The notes beneath the pieces were generated by a model. The model saw nothing but the letters and a program-made list of their open reading frames with translations, did no database searches and had not been told where the DNA came from. The position numbers and the translations under genes were made by a program. DNA of 47,715 bases from NCBI GenBank assembly GCA_023425865.1, contig JAFABV010000076.1, positions 1-47,715 on the forward strand, given 5' to 3'. How positions within the stretch are numbered: the stretch's first letter is position 1; every line of letters begins with the position of its first letter. Origin of the DNA: Bacteroidota bacterium (GTDB lineage Bacteria; Bacteroidota; Bacteroidia; Bacteroidales; Bacteroidaceae). Shown one piece after another: positions 9,948-19,140 of the stretch.

Positions 9948-11114
9948 TTATTCGTGCAGCACCTTGCTGATGCGTATGAGGGCCTGTTCAAGTGTGCTAC
10001 GTGTGCAGGCAAGGTTGAGACGCAGGAAGCCTTGACCGGCCTTGCTACCATAGATGGTACCGCTACTGAGCACCACTTTTCCTTCAGTCTGCAGTTTCTC
10101 GGCAGCCTCGTCGCTGGTAATTCCCCACGCGCTGATGTCGAGCCAAGCCAGGTAAGTACCTTCCAATCGTGTTACGTGTACCTTCGGGAGTTCACTTTGC
10201 AGAAACTCACGCAGGTAACGGTAGTTGTCCCACACATATTGGTTGAGGGCATTGAGCCATTCCTCACTCTCGTTGTAAGCGGCTTTGAGTGCCACGGGGC
10301 CGAAAGGATTGACGTCACACACTTCAAAGATATTTACCACACGGTTGATGCGGCGAAGCGTCTCGCTGTCTTTACAGATGATGTTGGCAATCTGTAGTCC
10401 TGCGATATTGAAGCTTTTGGTGGGCGAGTTGAGGGTTACGCAAATGTCTTGGTTCAATTTGTTAACGGCAGCAAACGGCGTGAAGGTGTAGCCCGGCATA
10501 ATCAGCTCACAATGTATTTCGTCGCTGATGACGCGTACATGGTGCTTGGCGCAGATTTCACCCATGCGTGCCAGTTCTGTGGCAGTCCACACTCGCCCAA
10601 CAGGGTTGTGCGGGTTACAGAGTACGAACACCGTAGTTTTCTCATCAGCGCATTGCCGTTCGAAATCTTCCCAGTCGATTTGATAGCTGTCGCCCATTCT
10701 CACCAACTCATTTTCCGCCAACACGCAGCCTTGGTTGCTGATACTTGAGTAGAAGCAATTGTACACGGGTGTCTGGATAAGTACCTTTTCACCGGGCAAG
10801 GTCAGGGCTTTGATGGCACAGCTCAACGCTGGCACCACACCGGTGGTATAGACAATCCAGGAGCGGTCGATATTCCATTGATGGCGGCGTGAGAACCATG
10901 ATATGATGGCGTTGTAATAGTCGTCGTCAACCATGGCATAGCCGAACACACCATGTTCCACGCGCTCAGCCAGCGCGCGCCGGATGGCAGGTGAGGCCTC
11001 GAAGTCCATATCGGCCACCCATAGGGGCAAGGCATCCTCGGGTACTTCATCCCATTTTACCGAACCGGTGTGACGCCGTTCCACGGCTTTGTTGAAGTTA
11101 AACGTATTGTCCAT
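9948..11114 (-). CDS. PatB/MalY-type PLP-dependent C-S lyase / aminotransferase
   Basis: Fold-type I pyridoxal-phosphate enzyme of the PatB/MalY family, whose members cleave cystathionine/cysteine (C-S beta-lyase) or act as class I/II aminotransferases. Marks: PLWVADMDFEASP near the N-terminus, VVPALSCAIKALT, LCNPHNPVGRVW, VISDEIHCELIMPG, and the PLP-lysine region LNSPTKSFNIAGLQ. 388 aa from ATG 11114, matching the family; two ATGs further upstream would add a tail without family similarity. A likely promoter is at 11222-11256. Cystathionine beta-lyase is the most probable activity but is not proven. Confidence 0.88.
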   Translation of the reverse strand: MDNTFNFNKAVERRHTGSVKWDEVPEDALPLWVADMDFEASPAIRRALAERVEHGVFGYAMVDDDYYNAIISWFSRRHQWNIDRSWIVYTTGVVPALSCAIKALTLPGEKVLIQTPVYNCFYSSISNQGCVLAENELVRMGDSYQIDWEDFERQCADEKTTVFVLCNPHNPVGRVWTATELARMGEICAKHHVRVISDEIHCELIMPGYTFTPFAAVNKLNQDICVTLNSPTKSFNIAGLQIANIICKDSETLRRINRVVNIFEVCDVNPFGPVALKAAYNESEEWLNALNQYVWDNYRYLREFLQSELPKVHVTRLEGTYLAWLDISAWGITSDEAAEKLQTEGKVVLSSGTIYGSKAGQGFLRLNLACTRSTLEQALIRISKVLHE

Positions 11115-11221
11115 GTCTTTCTGATTTTTGTTTATGCTCATGTAGAATGTCTGGTCTCTGTTGCGGTGTAACCTTGTGAGACCATAAAAGTTTATTGCTA
11201 TTTCTGCGTTGATAGCCTGTA

Positions 11222-11256
11222 CAAAGATACAAAAAAGTCTTGCATTTAAGCCCAAA
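11222..11256 (-). promoter_or_regulatory. Promoter of the PatB-like gene
   Basis: On the minus strand TATCTTTG (11229-11222) is preceded by TTTG (11256-11253) with a 23-bp spacer, at the upper limit for the Bacteroidota promoter. Confidence 0.45.
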
Positions 11257-11323
11257 TTTCATGTCACTGGTGAATAAAATGTAATAATGGTTTTATGGCC
11301 TCCCTATCTTGGGAGTAATTTTG

Positions 11324-11331
11324 TACCTTTG
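11324..11331 (+). promoter_or_regulatory. -7 element upstream of the GH84 gene
   Basis: TACCTTTG matches TAnnTTTG, 48 bp before the GH84 start codon. I found no clear -33 TTTG at the right distance. Confidence 0.4.
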
Positions 11332-11379
11332 TGCGAGTTACCGTAAAAAGTCATTTGTTAATCTCTAATAATTAGTAGT

Positions 11380-13329
11380 ATGTATGTAAGAAAAGCATTA
11401 TTCACATTCGTATTTTCTCTTATTGCCTTATGCTCGTATGCAGACAAGGTTTATGACATCTGGCCTGTTCCGCAACAGCAGGTTCGCGTGGACGGCACAG
11501 CGACACTTACCGACGAGGTGGTCGTCATTGCCGGTAAAGGTTGTGACAGCTATACGCTCGACCGTGCGAACCAGGTACTTACCGAGCATCACATGAAGGT
11601 GGTAATGTCAAATAAACCCCGAAAGGGCGTTGCCACACTTTATTTGGGCATTCATGGCTCGGGTGACAAAGCCGATAAGATAGGTGCTGCGCTTGGTTTG
11701 AAACGGGATGTATTCGCGAAACCGAAATACGATCGTCACATTCTCTCCGTGCGGCAGACCAAGGATGGTGCGGTGATAAGTATCATTGGAGAAAACACGA
11801 ATGCGGTGTTCTGTGGTTTGGCATCATTGGAGCAGATGCTCGACAAGGGCACTAAGGCTTTGTCTTGTGTGGATATTTACGACTATGCTGACATTAGGGA
11901 CCGCGGTATTATCGAGGGGTATTATGGTGTTCCTTATAGCAAAGAGGTGACAGCCGATTTGTTCCGTTTCATGGCGCGCTACAAGATGAATACTTATATG
12001 TATGGTGCCAAGAGCGATCCTTACCACTCACAATACTGGGATAAGGCTTACCCCGAGACCCTCACCGCCGAGCAGAAGCGGGTAGGCATGATGACTTCAG
12101 GGATGTTGAAAGAGCTTACCGATGTGGCCCATGCCACAAAAGTCAATTTCATTTGGGCCATTCATCCGGGTGTGGCATTCACCGACACGAAGCAGGATGA
12201 TGTGCTGAATCGTATTATGGATAAGTTCCAGCTGATGCACGACCTTGGCGTAAGGCAGTTTGGCGTGTTTGTTGACGACGTGGGTGTTCCCTCAGACAGC
12301 CTTGAGCTGAAAGTTGCCGCTGACCGTTTGACCGAGTTACAACATCGGGTAGATGCCAGGTGGAATGGCAAGGGCATGCCTGCCAAAGACACTGTGAAGG
12401 CACTCAACTATGTGCCTCAGCTGTACGCTTACTCTTGGGTCAGCGACGCCAAAGCCGCCACGTTCTTCCGGTCGCTGAAAGATACACCGAAGAAAACCAA
12501 TATCTACATCACCGGTAAGGCCGTTTGGACGGTGCCCAACTCATCCGACCCGGCAAAGGTGAGCAAGTGGTTAGGTAGAGACGTTGCCTGGTGGTGGAAC
12601 TATCCATGCAATGACAATGATATGACCAAGATATTCCCACTTGACATGTATCGTAATTTCCGTGATGAAAAGTGGATTGATAACGACGCTACGCTCGAAC
12701 CACATTTACAGGGCGTAAACACCCTCATCTGCAATCCCATGCAGCAGGGCGAGATCAGTAAGATAGGACTGTTCAGCGCAGCCGACTATTCTTGGAATCG
12801 CGCCGCATTTGACAATGATGCGTCATGGATGGCTTCCCTGAATAAGATCTTTGGTGACAAGGCCACTGATGCATTCCGCCTGCTGCCATACCTGAGCTAT
12901 TTCGATGAGTCTACGCGCCTTGCCGACTTGATTAGACTGTATAAGCAAAGCCCTGGCGACGTCACGCGTGCGAATGACGTGAAAAAAGAACTTCAAACGA
13001 TTGTCACATCGGCAAAGCGCATGGCAACCATGGAACAGTCGGAGCATGAAGCCGATCGATTGATGTGGGAGGAGCTGAAGCCCTTTGTCTATAAGGTGAG
13101 TGATATGGCAGTGCTTGCGGGGAAGTTGCTTGACGCGCGTGCTCAAAATCATGCAGACGCATCCATCCCCACCACATTGACCAATGAAGAGGCTGCCATG
13201 GACAAAAACGAAAGATATACCTTCGACATGCTCAGTGGCATGGGTGAGGATATCAAGTTAGAAAAGAGTAACGCGCAGCCTTCGCAGAAGGTGCTGAGAA
13301 CGTTTGTCGCCAAACTGGCGGCGAAATAA
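11380..13329 (+). CDS. GH84 beta-N-acetylglucosaminidase, exported
   Basis: Glycoside hydrolase family 84 removes terminal beta-GlcNAc (O-GlcNAcase / 'hyaluronidase' NagJ type), probably from host mucin or glycoproteins. An N-terminal signal peptide ends near ALCSYA. A GH20b-like N domain (VYDIWPVPQQQV...) precedes the catalytic barrel, which begins at RGIIEGYYGVPYS and carries the family's adjacent catalytic aspartates Asp299-Asp300 (FVDDVG), then YVPQLYAYSW and WWWNYPCNDND. At 649 aa it lacks the extra C-terminal modules of longer homologues. It stands alone with its own promoter; a long inverted repeat lies just downstream. Confidence 0.92.
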   Translation: MYVRKALFTFVFSLIALCSYADKVYDIWPVPQQQVRVDGTATLTDEVVVIAGKGCDSYTLDRANQVLTEHHMKVVMSNKPRKGVATLYLGIHGSGDKADKIGAALGLKRDVFAKPKYDRHILSVRQTKDGAVISIIGENTNAVFCGLASLEQMLDKGTKALSCVDIYDYADIRDRGIIEGYYGVPYSKEVTADLFRFMARYKMNTYMYGAKSDPYHSQYWDKAYPETLTAEQKRVGMMTSGMLKELTDVAHATKVNFIWAIHPGVAFTDTKQDDVLNRIMDKFQLMHDLGVRQFGVFVDDVGVPSDSLELKVAADRLTELQHRVDARWNGKGMPAKDTVKALNYVPQLYAYSWVSDAKAATFFRSLKDTPKKTNIYITGKAVWTVPNSSDPAKVSKWLGRDVAWWWNYPCNDNDMTKIFPLDMYRNFRDEKWIDNDATLEPHLQGVNTLICNPMQQGEISKIGLFSAADYSWNRAAFDNDASWMASLNKIFGDKATDAFRLLPYLSYFDESTRLADLIRLYKQSPGDVTRANDVKKELQTIVTSAKRMATMEQSEHEADRLMWEELKPFVYKVSDMAVLAGKLLDARAQNHADASIPTTLTNEEAAMDKNERYTFDMLSGMGEDIKLEKSNAQPSQKVLRTFVAKLAAK

Positions 13330-13338
13330 ATTATATTT

Positions 13339-13429
13339 CATCATTCACCATTCACAGTTAGTACCAACGCGGATAAGTGAGAACGCTCAGTGCTTATTTG
13401 TTGGTAATAACTGTGAATAATGAATGATG
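13339..13429. repeat. 91-bp long imperfect inverted repeat (terminator or mobile palindrome)
   Basis: Arms 13339-13368 and 13400-13429 pair over 30 bp with 3 mismatches (starts CATCATTCACC, ends AATGAATGATG). The 31-nt centre also folds (GATAAGTGAG against CTCAGTGCTTAT). It sits between convergent genes and could end both transcripts. Confidence 0.75.
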
Positions 13430-13443
13430 GAACAGTCGTTGGA

Positions 13444-14286
13444 TTAAGCCTCCTGGATTACACAGTCGTGTCCCTTGGCAAACTCATCGTAAGTGATTTT
13501 GCCAATACTGTCGGCTACAATCTTTCCTGAGATAGGATTCTTGATTTCCGTGATGCTGCCTTTAATGGTGGCATTGATATTCTTGCTATCCTCAAAGCAG
13601 CGGTCGCTGGCAGCGTCGAAGGTACAGTCTTCGAGTATGATGTTGTCCAGATAACATAGTGGCTGCTCACCGGCGATATGACAACGCACTAAACGCACGT
13701 TGGTAGAGTGCCAGGCCAAGAACTCGCCATCGAGCACCGAGTCGTACACTGTCACGTTGTCACACTCCCAGAACGAGTCTCGGGTAACAATCTTGGCATT
13801 GTGCACTTCTACGTTCTGACAGTATTGGAATACATACTTTGAGTCGCTCTCTAATCCGTCCACGTAAATATTCTTTGAGAACATGAAAGGGTAAGTGCCG
13901 TCTTTGAGTACCACATTCTTCAGCTTCAAGCCATCCACGCGCCAGAATGTTTCGTCGGCGTCATTGATGGTGACATTCTCAAGCTCTAAGTTTTTCATCT
14001 CGCGGAAGAACTTGGGACCATCGATGACGCAGTCACGCATCACCATATCATTGCTATACCATATCGCCGAACGGCTGCCCGGCGCAAAATAGCAGTTGGT
14101 GATGAGGCTGTGGTCTACGTGCCACCAAGGATATTTGCCATAGAATCGACTGTTGTCGCATTCGAGATTTTCGCAAAACTTGATACCAGACTCACCGTCG
14201 GTGATCTCTATATTTTCCAAACGTGTGTTCTTTACCCCGAACAACGGACGCTCGCCTCCGAATTTTTGGTTGCTTATGATTTCCAT
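13444..14286 (-). CDS. DUF3737 family right-handed beta-helix protein
   Basis: Family of unknown function, recognised from FGGERPLFG at the N-terminus and the order of repeats GKYPWWHVDHS, RSAIWYSNDMVMRDC, PKFFREMKNLELENV, ADETFWRVDGLKLKNV, DSVLDGEFLAWHS, GEQPLCYLDNIILEDC and ISGKIVADSIG. The ~20-residue rungs with periodic Leu/Val/Asn suggest a pectin-lyase-like parallel beta-helix. There is no signal peptide, so it is probably cytoplasmic. 280 aa is the full family length. A minus-strand -7 element (TATCTTTG, 14395-14388) lies about 100 bp upstream. No catalytic function can be assigned. Confidence 0.9.
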   Translation of the reverse strand: MEIISNQKFGGERPLFGVKNTRLENIEITDGESGIKFCENLECDNSRFYGKYPWWHVDHSLITNCYFAPGSRSAIWYSNDMVMRDCVIDGPKFFREMKNLELENVTINDADETFWRVDGLKLKNVVLKDGTYPFMFSKNIYVDGLESDSKYVFQYCQNVEVHNAKIVTRDSFWECDNVTVYDSVLDGEFLAWHSTNVRLVRCHIAGEQPLCYLDNIILEDCTFDAASDRCFEDSKNINATIKGSITEIKNPISGKIVADSIGKITYDEFAKGHDCVIQEA

Positions 14287-14597
14287 TACCGCTTTGTAGA
14301 ATCTTCTATGATTGAAGAATAGTTATAATTATATGTGCTAATATTACATGTGGCAAAGTGTGCTATGCCTTGTGTTTGTAGTTAGTGCAAAGATAATGCC
14401 AAAAAGCTTTCAAATGTGGTATTCCATGAATGTTATAGGATTTTGTACTATGTTAACTATCCCCTGCACTGTTGCGCCATCTTGGTGTGACAGGCGTGTC
14501 TTGTAAGCGGATGGTCAACTTGCTCCTGGGTGGGGAGAGCTGTAGGGGAGGGTAATGCGGCAAGGCCCCCGTGCAGCGAGGGGAGAGGGGAAAACAA
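14287..14597. other. Intergenic region without a gene
   Basis: Holds the upstream region of the DUF3737 gene, including a minus-strand TATCTTTG at 14388-14395, and a GC-rich stretch (14500-14590) in which I see no conserved ORF or RNA. Confidence 0.5.
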
Positions 14598-14640
14598 AAG
14601 TAGGAGATAAATACCCATGAAAGGCATTTACCTCCTACTT
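14598..14640 (-). terminator. Terminator of mdh
   Basis: On the minus strand, a stem of AAGTAGGAGGTAAAT with its near-perfect complement and a short loop is followed by TTTTGTTTT (14598-14590), 18 bp after the mdh stop. Confidence 0.85.
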
Positions 14641-14657
14641 GATTTATGGTCTAATGC

Positions 14658-15650
14658 TTAGAGGTTGGCGTTATCGTTCTTCCAGTCCTCAACGGCGGGA
14701 ACAATACCCAGGCCTACAATCTCCTCACGCATCTTCACGAGGTGCTCGTAAGAAGCCTTGAGAGAAGCGAGTTCCTCAGCGGTGCCCTCGGGAGCTACAT
14801 AGTGCACACCGGTAGCGTCGATGGTAGTAGGCATGGCCATCATCACGTTCTTGAAGCCGAGCTTCTCGTCGTTCACATAGCAGCCTGCGGGCAGGGTGAA
14901 CTTCTCACCACCCATAGCAGCCTCAATCATCTTTACTGACAGGTAGGCAGGGCTCTGGAATGAGCTGCGGCCACGGAACTTGATGATAGCTGAGCCACCC
15001 TGTACGGTGTCGTGCTTGATTTGCTCCCACTTCTCTTCAGAGAGACCCATCTCAGCAAGGGGCTTGCCGTCGATCTTCACCTTAGAGGCGAATACTGCCA
15101 TCTGCTCGCCATGACCACCGTAAGTGTGCGCGCCGGTCACCTTGTCCTGCTGCACGCCGAACTCTAAGGCCAGAGCCTGCTGCAGGCGGGTAGAGTCGAG
15201 GCCAGCGAGTGAGGTCAGCTGGTTGGGCTTCAAACCAGAGTGGATGAGAGCGGTCAGTGCAGTCACGTCGGCCGGGTTGAAGATCACCACCACGTGATTC
15301 ACGTCGGGGCAGTACTTCTTGATGAAGTCACCGAATTCAGCTGCAATCTGGCAGTTGCCCTTGAGCAGATCCTCGCGGGTCATACCTTCCTTACGGGGAG
15401 CGCCACCTGAGCTGATGATGTATTTTGCACCAGTGAAAGCCTCTTCGGGGTTGGTGGTCCAAGTAACGTTGGCACCGGGGAAGGCACACTGAGCAATCTC
15501 ATTGTAAACACCGTGAAGACCTGGCTCGAAGATGTCGTAGAGACATACGTTAGGTGTAAGACCAAGGGTCAGAACAGTCTGAGCCATGTTTGAACCGATC
15601 ATGCCGCCTGCGCCGACGATGAGCAGTTTGTCGTTTGTTAAATAGTTCAT
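14658..15650 (-). CDS. mdh: Malate dehydrogenase
   Basis: NAD-dependent oxidation of malate / reduction of oxaloacetate. In fermentative Bacteroidota it works in the reductive branch to fumarate and succinate. The Rossmann glycine motif is LLIVGAGGMIGSNMA near residue 9; the adenine-side Asp is in LYDIFEPG. SSGGAPRKEGMTREDLL carries the mobile substrate loop, LAGLDSTRLQQALA follows, and the catalytic His lies in THTYGGHGEQM-like sequence (GAHTYGGHGEQM). 330 aa, as in Porphyromonas/Prevotella enzymes. It is monocistronic, with its own promoter and terminator. Confidence 0.93.
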   Translation of the reverse strand: MNYLTNDKLLIVGAGGMIGSNMAQTVLTLGLTPNVCLYDIFEPGLHGVYNEIAQCAFPGANVTWTTNPEEAFTGAKYIISSGGAPRKEGMTREDLLKGNCQIAAEFGDFIKKYCPDVNHVVVIFNPADVTALTALIHSGLKPNQLTSLAGLDSTRLQQALALEFGVQQDKVTGAHTYGGHGEQMAVFASKVKIDGKPLAEMGLSEEKWEQIKHDTVQGGSAIIKFRGRSSFQSPAYLSVKMIEAAMGGEKFTLPAGCYVNDEKLGFKNVMMAMPTTIDATGVHYVAPEGTAEELASLKASYEHLVKMREEIVGLGIVPAVEDWKNDNANL

Positions 15651-15741
15651 AACTACGTAAAGTATTTAAATGTTAAGACACGAGCTACTACAATATATGT
15701 GGCAAGCATACCTTGGAACAAATGGGTGCTTGTGACATTTG

Positions 15742-15774
15742 CAAAGGTACTAAAAAAATGCAGCCTACATCCAA
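15742..15774 (-). promoter_or_regulatory. Promoter of mdh
   Basis: Minus-strand TACCTTTG (15749-15742), preceded by TTGG (15774-15771) with a 21-bp spacer; 92 bp before the mdh start. Confidence 0.5.
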
Positions 15775-15789
15775 TTCTCATGCTTTAAA

Positions 15790-15821
15790 TTTGTTGTTTA
15801 TTCTTAAAAGAATTATCTTTG
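15790..15821 (+). promoter_or_regulatory. Promoter of the Xaa-Pro aminopeptidase gene
   Basis: TTTG at 15790-15793 and TATCTTTG at 15814-15821 with a 20-bp spacer: an exact Bacteroidota promoter, 29 bp before the ATG. Confidence 0.7.
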
Positions 15822-15850
15822 TCATGTCCGAATAGCAAAAACAAAAGCAA

Positions 15851-17632
15851 ATGAATATTCAGCAAAGATTATCCGATTTACGAGAGGTGATGGCGCGCGA
15901 AAGTCTCGATGCGTTTATCTTTCCGAGTACCGATCCCCATCAGAGTGAGTACGTGCCCGAGCGGTGGAAGGGACGCGAGTGGATCAGCGGCTTCAATGGC
16001 TCGGCGGGCACCGCCGTGGTGACGCGTGACGCTGCCGCGCTTTGGACCGACAGCCGGTATTTCCTCGCCGCCGAAGAGCAGCTTGCCGGAAGTGGATTTG
16101 AACTCATGAAACTCAAGATGCCCGGTACGCCTACCATCGCGGAATGGTTGGGCCGGCAGCTGAGTGACGTGAATGGGGCCCAAGTCGGTGTTGATGGTAT
16201 GTGCAATAGTCTGGCAAGTGTAGATTCGCTCATCACGGAGCTGCGCCGCGAGGGGGGTATTACCGTCCGCACCAACTTCGACCCACTATCTGTCATCTGG
16301 ACCGGCCGTCCCGACGTGCCCGATGGGAAGGTAGAAATACAGCCCATGGCCTATGCCGGGGAGGCGACACTCTCCAAGCTCTCGCGCATTCGACAGATGT
16401 TGAGAGCCCGTCATGCCGATGGCATGCTGGTGTCGGCCCTTGACGACATAGCCTGGACGCTCAACCTGCGGGGTAGCGATGTACACTGTAATCCTGTGTT
16501 TGTGGCCTACCTGCTCATCAGCCCCGACGACGCCACGCTGTACATCCACTCGTCCAAACTCACGGTCGAGGTGGAGGCCTATCTCGCGACGCAGGGCGTA
16601 AAGGTGGCCGACTATGCTGCTGTGGGACAGGGACTCAAGTCTTATTTTGCGTATAACATTCTCATCGACCCCAGTGAGACCAGCTATACCCTTGCCAAAC
16701 TTGTCACCACGCCGGAGGTCATTCGTCAGCCATCTCCCATCCCGTCGATGAAGTCGGTAAAGAATGATGTTGAGATTAACGGCTTTCGCCAGGCCATGCT
16801 GCGTGACGGTATTGCGATGGTGAAGTTCTTGCGCTGGCTCAAACCCGCCGTAGAGGCAGGTGGGCAGACCGAGCTCACCATATCTCAAAAGCTGTATGAC
16901 TTGCGGGCCGCGCAGCCGCTGTTCCGCGACATCAGCTTCGACACCATTGCCGGCTATGGGCCCCACGGTGCCATCGTCCACTACGAGGCCACGCCCGATA
17001 CCGACGCCCTCTTAGAGCCCCGTGGCCTGCTGCTGCTCGACAGCGGCGCCCAGTATCAGGACGGCACCACCGACATCACCCGCACCATCCCCTTGGGGCC
17101 ACTCACCGACGAAGAGCGCCACGTCTACACCTTAGTGTTAAAAGGGCATATCCAGCTCGAACTGTGCAAGTTTCCCGAGGGCGCCAGTGGCACCCAGCTC
17201 GACATTCTGGCCCGTCAGGCGCTGTGGCGCGAAGGTCTCAACTACCTTCATGGCACGGGGCACGGCGTAGGCTCGTACCTCAATGTGCACGAGGGTCCGC
17301 ACCAGATTCGCATGGAGTATGTGCCCTCACCGCTGCTGCCGGGCATGACCGTCACCGACGAGCCCGGGCTCTATCTGCCTGGCCGTTTCGGCGTGCGCAT
17401 CGAGAACACGTTGGTAGTGACACCTTATAAGGAAACGGAGTTCGGAAGGTTCCTCCAGTTCGATGCCCTTACCCTGTGTCCCATCGACACCGCGCCCATT
17501 GTCCGTGAAGAACTGCTGCCCGAAGAGGTCGACTGGCTCAACGCTTATCACCGCCGTGTATATGCCGAGTTGTCGCCACACCTTGATGAGGCCGACCGCG
17601 CTTGGCTCGAAGCGGCCACAGCGGCCATTTAA
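15851..17632 (+). CDS. Xaa-Pro aminopeptidase (M24B), long form
   Basis: Cytoplasmic dinuclear-metal peptidase removing an N-terminal residue before proline. It has two creatinase-N-like domains (DAFIFPSTDPHQSEY from residue ~20; middle domain ~165-310), then the pita-bread catalytic domain. The metal ligands are visible: LLLLDSGAQYQDGTTDITR (two Asp), GTGHGVGSYLNVHEGP (His), TDEPGLY (Glu) and RIENTLVV (Glu). 593 aa with a C-terminal tail, resembling the eukaryotic cytosolic APP1 type rather than the 440-aa E. coli PepP. The gene is more GC-rich than its neighbours. Start ATG 15851 fits the promoter just upstream. Confidence 0.93.
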   Translation: MNIQQRLSDLREVMARESLDAFIFPSTDPHQSEYVPERWKGREWISGFNGSAGTAVVTRDAAALWTDSRYFLAAEEQLAGSGFELMKLKMPGTPTIAEWLGRQLSDVNGAQVGVDGMCNSLASVDSLITELRREGGITVRTNFDPLSVIWTGRPDVPDGKVEIQPMAYAGEATLSKLSRIRQMLRARHADGMLVSALDDIAWTLNLRGSDVHCNPVFVAYLLISPDDATLYIHSSKLTVEVEAYLATQGVKVADYAAVGQGLKSYFAYNILIDPSETSYTLAKLVTTPEVIRQPSPIPSMKSVKNDVEINGFRQAMLRDGIAMVKFLRWLKPAVEAGGQTELTISQKLYDLRAAQPLFRDISFDTIAGYGPHGAIVHYEATPDTDALLEPRGLLLLDSGAQYQDGTTDITRTIPLGPLTDEERHVYTLVLKGHIQLELCKFPEGASGTQLDILARQALWREGLNYLHGTGHGVGSYLNVHEGPHQIRMEYVPSPLLPGMTVTDEPGLYLPGRFGVRIENTLVVTPYKETEFGRFLQFDALTLCPIDTAPIVREELLPEEVDWLNAYHRRVYAELSPHLDEADRAWLEAATAAI

Positions 17633-17672
17633 TCTCCGAGGAGTGCAGCACAGCATCCGTGGGGTGGTGTAG

Positions 17673-17716
17673 GGGGGGGGCATGGCCTAACGTGTATCGT
17701 TCGCGGCATGCGCCCC
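17673..17716. terminator. GC-rich hairpin between convergent genes
   Basis: GGGGGGGCATG (17673-17683) pairs with CATGCGCCCCC (17706-17716) with one mismatch. It lies between the aminopeptidase stop and the sucD stop. There is no clear T-run, so the assignment is weak. Confidence 0.35.
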
Positions 17717-17723
17717 CTGCTTG

Positions 17724-19094
17724 TCAGTTTCCCCAAATCTCCTCATCGGTGGGCACATGGATGTTGTGGGCCAAGGGCGCTATGCGGGTGATGTTGAGCA
17801 AATGCTTGTAGGTAAAGTTCTCTGAAATAGAGTTGTTGCCCCACGAACCACATCCTAACGTGTTGGTCACGGCCAGCCCATTCTGTATATTGCCGCCCGC
17901 CGTCGTGGCGCTGATGGCGTTCACCACCACGCGCGACACCTTCAGCATGCTCCCGGCCATGATGATGTTGCCCTCGTTTTTCGAGTGTACGCTTGCCGAG
18001 TGGCCCGAGCCCTCGTAGTCGAGGTTGGCCTCGGCAATCTTGATGGCCTCCTCAAAACTGTTGTTATAGGCAAAGGCACCCATCACCGGGAACATCTTTT
18101 CCTTGGCTATCATCTCCTCCTTGCCATACGCCTTGGCCTCTACCACAAGCACCTTGGTGCCCTCGGGCACCGTGAGCCCGGCCTTTGCCGCAATCTCCAT
18201 GGCCGACCGCCCCACACACTCACGGCACATCTTGCCCTCGGGGAATATCACGTCCATCACCCTCTGGCGCTCGTCGTCCTTGACGATGTAGGCATGAGCA
18301 CGCTCAAAAGCCCTGAACACTTCTTCCTTGTCGGCCTCGTGGTAGATGAAGCTCTGCTCGCCGGTGCAGATGATGCCATTGTCGAACGCCCTGCCGGTGA
18401 CCACCTTCTGCGCGGCTTCATCATAGTCGATGTTGCGGTCGAGGAGCACCTGCACGTTTCCGGCACCCACACCGTATGAGGGCTTGCCCGACGAATAGGC
18501 CGACTTCACCATGGGCATGCCGCCGGTGGCCACCACCACGTCGGCTGCCGCCATGAGTTCCTTGGTCTTGTCGATGCTTGGCTCCTGAATACACTGGATG
18601 AGGTTCTCGGGCACGCCATAGGGCTTCAGCGCGTCGAGTATCAGCTCCACGGCCAGGCTCGAGCACTTCTTCGACTTGGGGTGCGGGGCGATGATGATGG
18701 TATTCTTGGTCTTCAGCGCGAAGGCAATCTTCGACATGGGCGTCACCACCGGATTGGTCATGGGCGTGATGCCGGCAACAACGCCCATGGGCTTGGCAAT
18801 CTCGATCATGTGGGTGGTCTCGTCAATATTGAGAATACCCATCGACTTCTTGTCACGCAGGTTGTAATAGACGCCTTTCGACTTGCTCCTGATCTTGGCC
18901 ACCTTGTCTTCGTAGACACCCATCTCGGTTTCCTCTACCGATAGCTTGGCGAGCATCTCCGCATTGTCGAAAATCGTTTTGGTGGCAATCTTCACCAGTT
19001 GGTCTACTTCTTCTTGATTGAAGTTGCGTTCATAAACTTCCTGCGCTTGCCGTGCGTTGGCAACCATCGTCTTCACATTCTCTTCCATGATCAT
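17724..19094 (-). CDS. sucD: CoA-acylating succinate-semialdehyde dehydrogenase
   Basis: Reduces succinyl-CoA to succinate semialdehyde. It belongs to the acetylating aldehyde dehydrogenase superfamily; the close resemblance to Clostridium kluyveri / Porphyromonas gingivalis SucD and the 4hbD neighbour favour this substrate over acetaldehyde. Visible: KPMGVVAGITPMTNPV, TIIIAPHPKSKKCS, VGAGNVQVLLD, the catalytic Cys in NGIICTGEQS, and the C-terminal NTLGCGSWGNNS. 456 aa is full length. Two in-frame ATGs (19094, 19088) compete; neither has an obvious Shine-Dalgarno sequence. It follows 4hbD by 46 bp and is probably co-transcribed with it. Confidence 0.88.
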   Translation of the reverse strand: MIMEENVKTMVANARQAQEVYERNFNQEEVDQLVKIATKTIFDNAEMLAKLSVEETEMGVYEDKVAKIRSKSKGVYYNLRDKKSMGILNIDETTHMIEIAKPMGVVAGITPMTNPVVTPMSKIAFALKTKNTIIIAPHPKSKKCSSLAVELILDALKPYGVPENLIQCIQEPSIDKTKELMAAADVVVATGGMPMVKSAYSSGKPSYGVGAGNVQVLLDRNIDYDEAAQKVVTGRAFDNGIICTGEQSFIYHEADKEEVFRAFERAHAYIVKDDERQRVMDVIFPEGKMCRECVGRSAMEIAAKAGLTVPEGTKVLVVEAKAYGKEEMIAKEKMFPVMGAFAYNNSFEEAIKIAEANLDYEGSGHSASVHSKNEGNIIMAGSMLKVSRVVVNAISATTAGGNIQNGLAVTNTLGCGSWGNNSISENFTYKHLLNITRIAPLAHNIHVPTDEEIWGN

Positions 19095-19134
19095 AATAAG
19101 TTAGTGCGTGATAATAATAAGTTAGTTCGTGATA
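19093..19134. repeat. 21-bp tandem duplication in the 4hbD-sucD spacer
   Basis: Two copies of ATAATAAGTTAGTGCGTGATA (second with one T for G) at 19093-19113 and 19114-19134, filling nearly the whole spacer and reaching the first sucD start codon. Confidence 0.85.
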
Positions 19135-19140
19135 ATAAAA

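Noticed and set aside
1..13329. GH84 gene as part of the susCD polysaccharide locus
   Set aside because: They are 6.8 kb apart with unrelated housekeeping genes and terminators between them and separate promoters.
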